A stretch of 64,000 nt of DNA from CAINVV01 sp963663005 (GTDB lineage Bacteria > Bacteroidota > Bacteroidia > Bacteroidales > Prolixibacteraceae): positions 424,012 to 488,011 of the forward strand of contig CAXXHH010000010.1 in assembly GCA_963663005.2 (NCBI GenBank), written 5' to 3'. The translations under genes and the position numbers were made by a program. Positions 8,254-17,455 of this stretch are shown here, piece by piece. The notes beneath the pieces were generated by a model, which was not told the DNA's origin, made no database searches, and saw nothing but the letters and a program-made list of their open reading frames with translations. Numbering within the stretch: position 1 is the first letter of the stretch; every line of letters starts with the position of its first letter.

Positions 8254-9114
8254 TCACCTAAAATCGACGGAAGCAGGAACCTCGTCCAAGCCATAATATT
8301 CATGCTCTATTCTGTCGTTGTAAATTTTTACAATTCGCATTCCTGAAGGCGCCTTGCCTAACGGCTTTCCCAAGGCACTCGTAGTAATCAACTGGATCTG
8401 ATTATATGTGCTCAATGCGTTATTATGGTAATGTCCAGAAAAAACAGCATCTACTTTGTGTGATTCAAAAAGAGAAAGATATTTTTTTCGACTCGCTGGT
8501 GCGATGTTTGAATAAGCTTCCTCTTCGTCTGGTGCGGTGTTGAAAAATGGATAATGGCAAAAAAGAATCCGATGGGTGGCCTTTCTGCCTTTGTCGAGTT
8601 CTTTGACCAACCACTTGAATTGCTTCTGTTCGTCGGGTTGCAAATCCACCTTTATGAGACTTGTATTGAAGCCGATTAAGACGGAGCCTTTGTGTGTAAA
8701 TGCAAATTTATCAGGGCCAAAGTCTTTCTTGTATTTAGCAATGCTTTGCTTATCAGGAGTATTGCCAAGATCATGATTACCCGGAGTATAATAAACCGGA
8801 ATTCCGCGATCTATAGTTGAAGTAATACGCTTAAATTCATTAATCTGTGCATCAGACTTGGAACTGTGTACTAGATCACCTGTAATAACCACAAAATCAG
8901 GCCTAAGCCTATTTATTGAGGCAACGGCCTTTTCATACAAAGCTGTTTCCTTCGCGAATCCGGCATTGTTTTCAAACATTCCAAACTGCGGATCCGTGAT
9001 CTGAATAAAAAACCAGGGAGCGTTTTGACCTTTCTTTTGTGCAGAAGCGCTCCCGACACATAGTATCAGCGCCAGACTGAAGATTACCTTTTTGATTAAC
9101 TCTTTGGTGTACAT
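8254..9114 (-). CDS. secreted calcineurin-like metallophosphoesterase
   Basis: A 286-aa phosphoesterase with a cleavable signal peptide ending in SASAQ, so it acts in the periplasm. The metallophosphoesterase metal-site motifs occur in order: ITDPQFG (DxH-like block with Gln in place of His), GDLVHS, GNHDLGN, CHYPFFN and SGHYHNN. The family hydrolyses phosphomonoesters or diesters; the substrate here is unknown. It lies 105 bp after the sulfatase gene that ends at 9220 on the same strand and may belong to that sulfatase cluster. The first motif's Gln instead of His is a mild departure but is seen in parts of this family. Confidence 0.85.
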   Translation of the reverse strand: MYTKELIKKVIFSLALILCVGSASAQKKGQNAPWFFIQITDPQFGMFENNAGFAKETALYEKAVASINRLRPDFVVITGDLVHSSKSDAQINEFKRITSTIDRGIPVYYTPGNHDLGNTPDKQSIAKYKKDFGPDKFAFTHKGSVLIGFNTSLIKVDLQPDEQKQFKWLVKELDKGRKATHRILFCHYPFFNTAPDEEEAYSNIAPASRKKYLSLFESHKVDAVFSGHYHNNALSTYNQIQLITTSALGKPLGKAPSGMRIVKIYNDRIEHEYYGLDEVPASVDFR

Positions 9115-9219
9115 CTTTTTGAAAGTTTAAGATTTGTAGAAATGTCATTGATACCTCTAGTAGGCGGGTCGAATCAGACTGTCATGTCGTTTCCATCGAT
9201 CACAATGCGTATCAGGTTC

Positions 9220-10842
9220 TTATTTGCCAGTATTTTTAGTACCTCTTACCACTTCTTGCTTCCCAATATCTGGAATTTCATCTGCAAAATTGCTATAAAA
9301 TCCGCGAAGCTTCTCAATAATACTTAAATATTGTTCGCTTTTAACCTGGTTATTGATTTCGAGGGAATCAGATGTCCGGACAAAGAATTGGTCTCCAAAC
9401 GCCCTGAAATCAAATTTCTTCGCATAACTGGTAGGATCGAGCATGATTCCCAACTTATAATCCCTGGTAATCACCGAAGCCTGCGACCAACTTTCAGATA
9501 CAAAATAGTCGCGTTTCATTGGTTTTCCCTTGATTAGAGTAGCAGCCATGGATTTCCCCTGAATCGGATGTTTCATTTTAGGCAATTTTAGTCCCAGCAA
9601 TTCAACCAGAGTCGGATAAATATCAACAAGACTCACCAATTCACCACACCGCTTACCGTTTTGTTTGTTTCCAGGATACCTGATAATCAGTGGTATGTTC
9701 AGAATATCCTCGTAAACATTTTGACCAGCGGCAGACTTTTCAACCATTCCATGATTCCCAACAAAATCGCCATGATCTGATGTATAGATCACGATAGTTT
9801 CGTCTATTATCCCTGCTTCTTCCAATGCTTTACATATTTCACCAACACAATGGTCGACTTCAGTCACAAGGGCATAATATGCTCCAATATAATTGCGCCA
9901 AAGCTGCTCATCAGCAAATGCTTTATCAACATTCCAAACTTTATTACCCCCATTCCTGACCGACTGCATCATGGGTGGAATATTCTCTTTGGGTTCATAA
10001 AGACTTTCAGGTTTTCGTATTGAGCTTCCATTTTTTCGTCCATTTCCCCAGGCGGAAACATCATACATTTCCATATACCTTTTCTGTGGTGTATACGGTT
10101 GATGAGGCCTGTAGAAAGTTGCCCAGCAAAAAAAGGGCTTATCACTCTTAGCCTGATCCTTTATCATTTGAACTGTCAACGTGGTGGTGAAAGCCTCCAT
10201 CGTCATTTTTTCAGGCAGGGCAGAAATTCTGGTACCCAAATCAGCCGTCGGGAACTTTGCATCACGCAAAGATGAACAAGGTGAACCTGTCCCGAATTCT
10301 GCAGACCAGTCCATCGCCAATTCCTTTGCATAACCATTTTTCTCCACCCACTCGGTATAGCTGTTTCCAGGTGTTTCATTGCACAAATGACTTCGTTGCA
10401 CCCCCCATCCAGCATCAACTGCCTCCGAAGTATGACGCTTTCCAAAGGCAAAGGTGTTATAATTATTTTGCTGAAAAACAGTCGCCAGGGAAACAACCTC
10501 CTTCATCACCTCTGATTTCTCTCCATTGGATAGCAAACCAAGGGTTCGGGGATATATTCCTGTCATCAGAGAGGATCTGGATGGGGCACAAATCCCGGTT
10601 ACGCAGTACGCCCGATCAAACACAACAGACTCTTTGGCGAGTTTATCCAGATTGGGCGTAATAACATCCGGATGGCCTTCAAAGCCCATCACATCCTTAT
10701 TGTGCTGATCGGAAAAAAGGATAATAACATTCGGCTTCTTTTTGGAATGACTTGCCGGATTGTTGCCTGCTGATGTAAACCCAGAGCCTGCGGTGATCAC
10801 CGCTATTCCTCCTGTCACCAATTGAAAAGGAAATAGTCTCAT
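9220..10842 (-). CDS. S1-family sulfatase (Cys-type)
   Basis: An exported arylsulfatase-like enzyme that removes sulfate esters, probably from a sulfated glycan. The formylglycine motif is C85-A-P-S-R in GICAPSRSSLMTG. Metal and substrate residues are visible in ILFSDQHNKD near the N-terminus and TSDHGDFVGNHG near residue 345. The frame extends upstream to 10881, but the ATG at 10842 gives a better signal-type N-terminus (MRLFPFQLVTGGIAVI). The protein is 540 aa from there. Two more sulfatases follow upstream on the same strand. A radical-SAM maturase (anSME) is needed for the Cys but is not in the window. Confidence 0.93.
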   Translation of the reverse strand: MRLFPFQLVTGGIAVITAGSGFTSAGNNPASHSKKKPNVIILFSDQHNKDVMGFEGHPDVITPNLDKLAKESVVFDRAYCVTGICAPSRSSLMTGIYPRTLGLLSNGEKSEVMKEVVSLATVFQQNNYNTFAFGKRHTSEAVDAGWGVQRSHLCNETPGNSYTEWVEKNGYAKELAMDWSAEFGTGSPCSSLRDAKFPTADLGTRISALPEKMTMEAFTTTLTVQMIKDQAKSDKPFFCWATFYRPHQPYTPQKRYMEMYDVSAWGNGRKNGSSIRKPESLYEPKENIPPMMQSVRNGGNKVWNVDKAFADEQLWRNYIGAYYALVTEVDHCVGEICKALEEAGIIDETIVIYTSDHGDFVGNHGMVEKSAAGQNVYEDILNIPLIIRYPGNKQNGKRCGELVSLVDIYPTLVELLGLKLPKMKHPIQGKSMAATLIKGKPMKRDYFVSESWSQASVITRDYKLGIMLDPTSYAKKFDFRAFGDQFFVRTSDSLEINNQVKSEQYLSIIEKLRGFYSNFADEIPDIGKQEVVRGTKNTGK

Positions 10843-10910
10843 TTTTATAAGTTTGTTATCTGTCAATTTATGCAAATTCAAGCCGCCCTCATACCCGTTC
10901 AGAGGATTAT

Positions 10911-12473
10911 TCAGTTCACCAGACTCCGGCTTTTCACCCCTTCATAATGCTTGGACTTGTTTATCTCCAACCATTTAAGTAAATCATTGCGCAATTCCTC
11001 CGTTTTTGCTTTATATCTCATTTTATCCGGATTATTACCCAATAAATTGTTCATCTCGTTGGGATCACTTTTCAGATCGTACAATGCATCTAAAACTTTC
11101 GAAGTGGCAGAGTAAGGAATAAACATTTTCCAATCACCCTTCACAATCATGTAATTGGGCACCAAATCGTTCAGCCTAAAATTCCATTCAGTTACCGCGA
11201 AGTCGAATTTATCGCTAGTTGTTCCCTCAATCAAAGGCCGCAGGGAGGATCCATCACTTGTATGCCCCGTTATACCCAGGTAGTCAAGAATAGTGGCAAA
11301 AAGGTTCATATTTGAGATTGGCCTGCTAACCCTTCCCCCGGCTTTTATGGCCTGAGGAAAGCGAATAATCAGCGGAATCCGGGCAGACTCCTCATAGAAG
11401 ACATTTTTTTCACGCATGCCGTGCGATCCCAGCATTTCACCGTGATCAGAAGTGAAAATCACAAGGGTATTTTTATCGAGTCCACTCTTCTTCAATGTTT
11501 CCAGAATTTCTCCAATCTTGTCATCGATTTCGGTCACCAGGGCAAAATAGTCGGCCATCATATACCTGATCTTTACCGGATCACTATATTCAGATTTCCC
11601 CAACCTGCCGTTTTCAGTGAGGTATGGACTGTTCTTCATATCGTCTTTGAGGGAGGGGGAGACCGGCATCAGATCGACCGGATACATGCCTGCATAAGGT
11701 TTCGTTGGCAACATGGGCGCATGTGGAAAGGTAAAGGAACAGGTAATAGAGAATGGCTTCCCGGATTCTTTTGCCCTTTTTATCGCATCAATGACCTGAT
11801 TACCTTGAAAACTCGTCATGGAGAGCTTTTGCGGAATCAGCAACTCACCATGGTAGTCCGGCTGGATTAACTTCACAGGCTTACCCTGATTATCGGTTTT
11901 CTTAAGAGTTCCATCATAGAAAGCATCCATTGGGTTCATCCGGTAAGGCTGCCTAAAATCAGGATTGATTTGTTCGCCTTCGCCGACAACCGGTGCCTTT
12001 GGAAGTACACTTGCCAGGAATGTTTTATAATCCTGAATTTCAGTAAATTGATTATAACATTTCTTTAAAGCATCGGGCGAGTGAAATTTCCCGTGATATT
12101 CAGCATAGTACCCATTTTCAACCAATATCTCATCGAAAGTTTTCATCGGTGTGGTTGACTCTTTGTCAAACGCATTGGTGTAAATGCCGTGATTTTCGAC
12201 AGAGCACCCGGTAAAGATCGTGCCCCTGGCTGGCGCCGAAACGGCACATTGGGTATAGGTTCTTTCAAAAAGAACGCCCTCTTTGGCTAATTTGTCGAGA
12301 TTTGGCGTCTTCAGAAACGGATATTTCCCCACAATCGCCAAAGCGTCAAACCGCTGCTGGTCGGTCATGATAAATAACAGGTTCGCCCTCTTAGTTTCCG
12401 CCGCAATCAGACCCTGGCAAACAAGGATTGACACCAGGGCTACGGCTCCGGATTTTGTATGTCCCATGAACAT
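10911..12473 (-). CDS. S1-family sulfatase (Ser-type)
   Basis: A secreted sulfatase of about 520 aa. The N-terminal sulfatase core (NLLFIMTDQQRFDAL), the metal motif TSDHGEMLGSHG and the C-terminal KSDPNEMNNL block are all present. At the formylglycine position it has Ser79 (S-A-P-A-R) where the neighbours have Cys. Ser-type sulfatases are known and are matured by anSME/AtsB enzymes, so activity is plausible. The frame opens at 12518, but the ATG at 12473 fits the signal peptide (GAVALVSILVCQGLIAA). It lies between two Cys-type sulfatases with short gaps, which suggests one operon acting on one glycan. Confidence 0.9.
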   Translation of the reverse strand: MFMGHTKSGAVALVSILVCQGLIAAETKRANLLFIMTDQQRFDALAIVGKYPFLKTPNLDKLAKEGVLFERTYTQCAVSAPARGTIFTGCSVENHGIYTNAFDKESTTPMKTFDEILVENGYYAEYHGKFHSPDALKKCYNQFTEIQDYKTFLASVLPKAPVVGEGEQINPDFRQPYRMNPMDAFYDGTLKKTDNQGKPVKLIQPDYHGELLIPQKLSMTSFQGNQVIDAIKRAKESGKPFSITCSFTFPHAPMLPTKPYAGMYPVDLMPVSPSLKDDMKNSPYLTENGRLGKSEYSDPVKIRYMMADYFALVTEIDDKIGEILETLKKSGLDKNTLVIFTSDHGEMLGSHGMREKNVFYEESARIPLIIRFPQAIKAGGRVSRPISNMNLFATILDYLGITGHTSDGSSLRPLIEGTTSDKFDFAVTEWNFRLNDLVPNYMIVKGDWKMFIPYSATSKVLDALYDLKSDPNEMNNLLGNNPDKMRYKAKTEELRNDLLKWLEINKSKHYEGVKSRSLVN

Positions 12474-12573
12474 TTTATATGATTTATTATTAGAAGTAAT
12501 TCCCTTTAGACAAAACATGTCGTGGTAAAATAACGAACATGGTATAGCTTGGTTAAAAATATTGAATTCAATT

Positions 12574-13980
12574 TCAAGGCGTTTGCTTTGGCAATGAATT
12601 CACAAAAAGATTGTATTGCTTGATCATTTTCTCCTTTATGCCAGGATATTTTGCTGACAAATCGGTACTTTCAACAGGATCCTTTTCAAGATCGAACAAG
12701 AGAAGGTCACCCATTGGACTTTCCGGTTTAATGCCGGGATAGTCAGCTGGGGTAGCCTGCTCAACAGGAGCAATAATTGTTGTTCCATCCGGTCCCCGCG
12801 GATCTTTCCAGTTGGTCAGGTCGGCTTCTTTGTAATACTCCGGTTTTTTCAGGAAGAGCTTCCATTTACCGTCGCGCATCGTCCGTATTTCAGAATTCTT
12901 CATGCTAAAGACCGGACCGTGCGTGGTCGATTTCCCTTGTATGATACTGGCAATATCTGTCCCGTCAAGTTTAATGTCGGGATTAGTTTCAATATGCGTC
13001 AATTTCATTAATGTTGGCAAGATATCGGGCGACCAGCATGGTGTTGTTACTGTTTTATTTTGAGGAAACTGAGCCGGATATCTGATAATAAAAGGAACCC
13101 GAATGCCTCCCTCCCAGTTTGTAGCTTTCATTCCTTTTAATCCGCCCGTGCTACCACCGTACCACGGACCATTGTCAGACATGAAGATGACGATGGTATT
13201 CTCCAAAATTCCCAGTTTCTTCAACCGGTTGATCACCTCCCCTGTAGACCAGTCCAATTCACGTATCGCACTTTTGTACAACTCGACATGATCGCCTTTC
13301 GAAAAAAATTCGGGAGAAGCAGCAAGTGGCTTATGAGGCATCGCATGGGCTAAATACAGGAAGAAGGGTGAATTTCGATTACGCTGGATGAAATCCAACG
13401 CTTTGGCTGTGTATTTCTGCGTAAGGAAACGCTGATCGACAGGATACTCGACGGTATCCATGTTTTCGATGAGCTGGACAGGACGCATGTCGTTCGAATA
13501 GAGAATTCCGTAGTACTCATCAAAACCGTGTTTAACCGGAAAATACTCGGGCTTATGTCCCAAATGCCATTTCCCGATGCATTTTGTGTGGTACCCTGCG
13601 CCTTGAAAAAGGTTCCCCAAAGTTACTTCACCAGCGTTGATGCCAATATCATTAATACCAGCATCAGGAGCCGGATTTTGCACCATCCCGTGACGAAGAG
13701 GAAATCGCCCGGTTAAGAGTGTTGCCCGCGATGGCGCACAATAAGGAGTCGGCACATAAAAATCGGTAAAACGAACACCCTGAATTGCCAGCCGATCAAT
13801 ATTTGGAGTTTGTACCTGATCCTTATTATAGCATGATATATCGCCATAACCCATGTCATCAGCCAGGATGATAACTACGTTTGGCCCTTTTGTGGCAACA
13901 GAAAGCCCGCAGCTGCACAAGGGCATACCCAATCCGGCAATAGATGCTGTAAGTAGAAAACTGCCTGATAATTTCGCCAT
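12574..13980 (-). CDS. S1-family arylsulfatase (Cys-type)
   Basis: A 468-aa sulfatase with the classic motif C81-A-P-S-R followed by ATLLTGRFPLRHG. The metal-binding DDMGYGD block sits near residue 41, with KCIGKWHLG near 145 and FMSDNGPWYGG near 260. The N-terminus has a hydrophobic export signal ending near PLCSCG; the Cys residues could form a lipobox, but the match is loose. It is the most upstream gene of the three-sulfatase run, so the promoter should lie in 13981-14452. It resembles arylsulfatase A or N-acetylgalactosamine-6-sulfatase types, but the substrate is not known. Confidence 0.92.
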   Translation of the reverse strand: MAKLSGSFLLTASIAGLGMPLCSCGLSVATKGPNVVIILADDMGYGDISCYNKDQVQTPNIDRLAIQGVRFTDFYVPTPYCAPSRATLLTGRFPLRHGMVQNPAPDAGINDIGINAGEVTLGNLFQGAGYHTKCIGKWHLGHKPEYFPVKHGFDEYYGILYSNDMRPVQLIENMDTVEYPVDQRFLTQKYTAKALDFIQRNRNSPFFLYLAHAMPHKPLAASPEFFSKGDHVELYKSAIRELDWSTGEVINRLKKLGILENTIVIFMSDNGPWYGGSTGGLKGMKATNWEGGIRVPFIIRYPAQFPQNKTVTTPCWSPDILPTLMKLTHIETNPDIKLDGTDIASIIQGKSTTHGPVFSMKNSEIRTMRDGKWKLFLKKPEYYKEADLTNWKDPRGPDGTTIIAPVEQATPADYPGIKPESPMGDLLLFDLEKDPVESTDLSAKYPGIKEKMIKQYNLFVNSLPKQTP

Positions 13981-14452
13981 GTATATTAAATTTTGAAAGA
14001 TTGGCTGGAATAGTCTGTTCCAGCTAATAAATTCCGTTGATTAACGGTTCAGGAGCAATTCCATTTGCATCGAATTTTCTCCTCAAGACCATTTTGAGTT
14101 TGATTGTTTGATCAAATTTAACCGGCAGCGATAAATTTTGAATTAATAAACGATTAACACGAGTGAATTTTTTAATTAATTTTTCCTACCAACTGATTAT
14201 CTTGTAATTGCACAATCAATTTATATCAGTTCTACTTTGCATTTTTTAGTACTCCCCAACACCGAACCTTTGAAAATCAATTTTCATACTATTGAAACCC
14301 GCATGAGCAAAAGCTCACCAAAGAAGATGTATATTGCATTGAGGGTTACCTACGGCAAATGAAAAACAAATTATATTCGCATGAAACATTTGGATTGTAT
14401 AAGTTGTACAACTAACAACAGAATCGAGGTTTAACAATAAAAGCAAGTGATT
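13981..14452. other. intergenic region between divergent genes
   Basis: AT-rich gap of 472 bp between the sulfatase cluster (minus) and the DUF4337 gene (plus). It should contain both promoters. I see no convincing gene: the only small frame, from ATG 14304, is 19 codons and looks random. No strong hairpin with a T-tract was found. Confidence 0.5.
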
Positions 14453-14992
14453 ATGACAACTGAAAAGAAGGATTCGTGGCTCACTTATATGGCAATTACT
14501 ACTGTTCTAATCGCAGTAGCAGCCACGTTATCAACATTTAAAGGTGGTGGGTATAGTACAAGAAGCCTGCTCAACCAAACCAAAGCGAGCGATCAGTGGG
14601 CTTTCTTCCAAAGCAAAAGCATCAAAAGCTACATCTACGACCTGCGTCGTGAAAACCTTGAACTTCAGGCCGCATCACTTGAAAGAGAGAAAGGGAATGA
14701 AGCTCTCATTAAGAAGTACAGGGATACGGCAATAGACTACGAACTTAAGGTAAAAAAATACGAGGAAGAGAAAGAGGCCATTAGCAAAACGGCAACCAGT
14801 TTCGAAATTTTAAGGGACGAGAGCAAGACCCATTCCGACAAATTTGGAATTGCAGTTATCTTTCTTCAGATATCCATTTTACTTTCTTCCATCGCCACTC
14901 TATCGAAAAAGAGGTTTGTCTGGATCTGCGGACTGGCTTTCGGCACTATCGGGATCTTCTTTTTCCTGGACGGATTTTTTCTGTTTCTATAA
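14453..14992 (+). CDS. DUF4337-type membrane protein
   Basis: A 179-aa inner-membrane protein with one span near the N-terminus (YMAITTVLIAVAATLS), a charged region with coiled-coil character (about 50-115) and two spans at the C-terminus (IFLQISILLSSIATL and CGLAFGTIGIFFFLDGFF). The layout and the sequence around SLLNQTKASDQWAFFQSKSIK match the DUF4337 family, whose function is unknown. An in-frame GTG lies two codons upstream at 14447, but the ATG at 14453 is the more natural start. It stands alone between the sulfatases and the polyketide genes. Confidence 0.75.
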   Translation: MTTEKKDSWLTYMAITTVLIAVAATLSTFKGGGYSTRSLLNQTKASDQWAFFQSKSIKSYIYDLRRENLELQAASLEREKGNEALIKKYRDTAIDYELKVKKYEEEKEAISKTATSFEILRDESKTHSDKFGIAVIFLQISILLSSIATLSKKRFVWICGLAFGTIGIFFFLDGFFLFL

Positions 14993-15011
14993 TTCTTGGT
15001 AATCGATGAAG

Positions 15012-15503
15012 TTAAAGGTTTAAAGCCCTGTTTTCTTCCCTTATCCGCACAAACAACATCATCGCGTTTAGGAGCGTAAAAATAGTTGCCGTGAAATAGA
15101 GGTTAAATATGAGTGGGATGACTGCAATTTCAGCAATTACTACAATGTAATTGGGGTGTTTAACGAATTTATATGGCCCCCTTTTGACAAGTGGAAAATT
15201 TGGGGCACGATAAATTTTTGTGTTCCAAAATTTACCCAATGAATAGATGATCCAAACTTTAAATGAGAGAAGCAAAAAATATAGAACTAGCAAAAATGGA
15301 CTGTATGATAAGGGGTTACGGCAAACAAACTCGATAATTGCAGAACAGATGAAAAGTACGTGCAGCAATACCATGAACTTATAATGCCCTCTTCCATACT
15401 CTACTGCATTGTTGCGCAATAACCACTTTTCATTTGTTTTGGAAAGCAGCAATTCCCCAATCCGGAGAAGGATGACAAATGAAATAAAACAGAAAAAAAT
15501 CAT
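15012..15503 (-). CDS. isoprenylcysteine carboxyl methyltransferase-like enzyme
   Basis: A 163-aa membrane methyltransferase of the ICMT/PEMT superfamily with four or five spans. The conserved SAM-binding stretch RGPYKFVKHPNY is present, followed by the C-terminal REENRAL. Its start codon overlaps the stop of the type III polyketide synthase by 4 bp, so the two are translationally coupled. In characterised bacterial pairs of this kind (BpsA-BpsB, SrsA-SrsB) the methyltransferase O-methylates the alkylpyrone or alkylresorcinol product. The same role is inferred here. Confidence 0.85.
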   Translation of the reverse strand: MIFFCFISFVILLRIGELLLSKTNEKWLLRNNAVEYGRGHYKFMVLLHVLFICSAIIEFVCRNPLSYSPFLLVLYFLLLSFKVWIIYSLGKFWNTKIYRAPNFPLVKRGPYKFVKHPNYIVVIAEIAVIPLIFNLYFTATIFTLLNAMMLFVRIREENRALNL

Positions 15504-16567
15504 TTGGAATTGTTCATTTGAAGTAAAACCAGTTCACTCGAAAACCCTGGTCCCATTGCCATCATCAGTCCATATCCATTTTCGAATCCCTTGGAAAGAA
15601 ACCTTTCAAGCACATACAACACTGTACAGCTGGATAAATTTCCATTATCGTTCATTACCTCCCTGGTATTCTTTAAAAAATCGCCTTCAATCGATAAAGC
15701 CTCCTCATAAGCTGTTAATACCTTTTTACCTCCGGGATGAAAAATAAAATTTCTTATGTCGGAAAGCTTTAAATTCTGCTTTTCCAAAAATGATGAAACA
15801 TCGTTTAGAACATTTTTTGAAATGAGGTTTGGAATGTCCTGTGAAAATAAAACTTTGAAGCCCTTATCCAGAAATTCCCATCCCATTACATCCGGAGTAT
15901 CGTAATACAATTTACTTTGTGAGGCAACAAAAGTGATTTCATTTTTCGACTTGGTGGCATTTTTATCTCCGGCAATCAGGCACGCGGCAACACCATCCGC
16001 AAATAAACTTGCCCCGATGAAATTACTTTTACTGAAATCATTTCTTAAGAAAGTCAGGGAGCACAATTCGACAGTTACCAGCAACACCAATGCCTCCGGA
16101 TTAGCCTTTGCCAGCATATTCGCTTTTGAAAAACCCGAAACACCTCCTCCGCAACCTAATCCGAAAATCGGAATGCGACCAATATTTTGGTTTAATCTCA
16201 TTTTATTGATGATGAGGGCATCCAGACTGGGAGTGGAAAGTCCTGTCGTTGAAACGAAGATTATATCGGTGATCTCCTCCTTGTTGATTTTGGCAGCAGA
16301 AATGCATTCCTGAATTGCTTTCTCCGAATATTCCAGAGATACTCGAATGTACTCGTCATTTTGCTCCTGAAAACTATGAACGGTCGAAAAGTAATCGATT
16401 GGCTTACAGAAATTTCTGGTTTTAATTTCGGTATTGTCAAAAGCACTAATAATCTTATCTATTTGGGGGAAAGAAGGTGCAAATAAATCCTTAGCACCTT
16501 GCTTTACCAACTGTTGATCAATTTTATACGGGAAATCAATTTTCGAAATGGCAACTAAAGAAGGCAT
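15500..16567 (-). CDS. type III polyketide synthase (chalcone/alkylresorcinol synthase family)
   Basis: A homodimeric ketosynthase that extends an acyl-CoA starter with malonyl-CoA and cyclises the chain. The catalytic triad is complete: Cys139 in GLGCGGGVSG, His277 in FHPGGKK and Asn310 in GNLSS. From ATG 16567 the protein is 355 aa, the usual size; the frame extends to 16651, but those extra residues overlap the approach to the cupredoxin gene and look non-homologous. Together with the coupled methyltransferase it probably makes a methylated alkylpyrone or alkylresorcinol lipid. The product ring type cannot be told by eye. Confidence 0.93.
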   Translation of the reverse strand: MPSLVAISKIDFPYKIDQQLVKQGAKDLFAPSFPQIDKIISAFDNTEIKTRNFCKPIDYFSTVHSFQEQNDEYIRVSLEYSEKAIQECISAAKINKEEITDIIFVSTTGLSTPSLDALIINKMRLNQNIGRIPIFGLGCGGGVSGFSKANMLAKANPEALVLLVTVELCSLTFLRNDFSKSNFIGASLFADGVAACLIAGDKNATKSKNEITFVASQSKLYYDTPDVMGWEFLDKGFKVLFSQDIPNLISKNVLNDVSSFLEKQNLKLSDIRNFIFHPGGKKVLTAYEEALSIEGDFLKNTREVMNDNGNLSSCTVLYVLERFLSKGFENGYGLMMAMGPGFSSELVLLQMNNSK

Positions 16568-16605
16568 ATTTTTCAATTTTGTTTTGAATTCCTTAAAGGT
16601 ATGCT

Positions 16606-16995
16606 TTACTGAACGATAATTGTCCCATTCATTCCTGCATGAAAGACACATTTATAATTGTAAGTGCCTACTGTGGTAAACGTGTAACTAAATGTTGCAT
16701 TTTGTCCCATATCAGGGCTCGTAAATGCGCTGCTTGAAACATCATGTGTAGAGGCGTCTTTGTTTGTCCAGGTGATCGTAGTGCCCACCGTAATTGTTTT
16801 TGATGCCGGGACGAAGGCTGTATTTTGCATCCACACTTCATTCGCTCCAGGGGAAGTGGAAGTGCTCCCGGTTGTGTTCGTCGTGTTTGTGCCAGTGTAA
16901 GTGGTAACGGGCACATAGCTGTTACTTTTGCTACAGCTACTTATCCAGATAATGATAACAATCATTGCCAGATAACTAAATAATTTTGTTTTCAT
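16606..16995 (-). CDS. cupredoxin-domain lipoprotein (plastocyanin-like)
   Basis: A small type 1 copper protein, 129 aa from ATG 16995. The N-terminus is a lipoprotein signal (IIIWISSC, Cys21), then a Thr/Ser-rich linker (about 28-50), then one cupredoxin fold. All four copper ligands are visible: His84 (STHDV), Cys116 and His119 (YKCVFHAGM), and Met122. It probably carries electrons at the membrane surface on the periplasmic or outer side. The frame extends further upstream to 17187, but that part has no signal peptide and is rejected. It lies 38 bp upstream of the polyketide synthase on the same strand; a shared function is not obvious. Confidence 0.88.
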   Translation of the reverse strand: MKTKLFSYLAMIVIIIWISSCSKSNSYVPVTTYTGTNTTNTTGSTSTSPGANEVWMQNTAFVPASKTITVGTTITWTNKDASTHDVSSSAFTSPDMGQNATFSYTFTTVGTYNYKCVFHAGMNGTIIVQ

Positions 16996-17455
16996 TTTGA
17001 ATGGATTTTTAAATTTCAATTGGATTGTTGCTCCAAAAAATTTCACTGAGTTCTGTAAACCCTTGTAGATGGAACTCAAACTGCTTTCTGTCATGAATTT
17101 CAGAAAAACACATTTGTTGTTCCCTAAAATTTCAAGATGTTTAATTGGTTGAAACACCTTTTTTTGCACCAGACAATTTCCAATCACCTGATAATTATCC
17201 TTCAGAAAATTAATTCCTTCTTGAAAAACAATTTAAGAACGATGTATTTATTTAGTCTAAATTAATATAATAGAATACGTTTTGTGAATGTAATTGTTTC
17301 ATATTTGGCCGAAACGCGGAAATTGACCACCAGTCAGCATCACTCACAATTTCTTCTAAAAATATAATTGTGAAAATGATCAGAATTGTTAGGCGGATTT
17401 TATAAGTTAGTATAGTTTTCCGCCTTACTTAATTCTAATTCAAAATATTCCAAAA
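16996..17455. promoter_or_regulatory. divergent intergenic region with a 7-bp inverted repeat
   Basis: A 460-bp AT-rich gap between the cupredoxin gene (minus) and the phosphoesterase lipoprotein gene (plus). AGGCGGA (17391-17397) and TCCGCCT (17419-17425) form an inverted repeat 31 bp before the plus-strand start, which could be an operator or a leader hairpin. There is no T-tract, so it is not a terminator. No gene is seen here. Confidence 0.4.

Noticed and set aside
14304..14363. 19-codon frame from ATG in the sulfatase-DUF4337 gap
   Set aside because: Too short, no start signal and no resemblance to a known small protein.
16996..17187. 64-residue N-terminal extension of the cupredoxin lipoprotein
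   Set aside because: It would bury the lipoprotein signal inside the protein; the ATG at 16995 starts directly at the signal.
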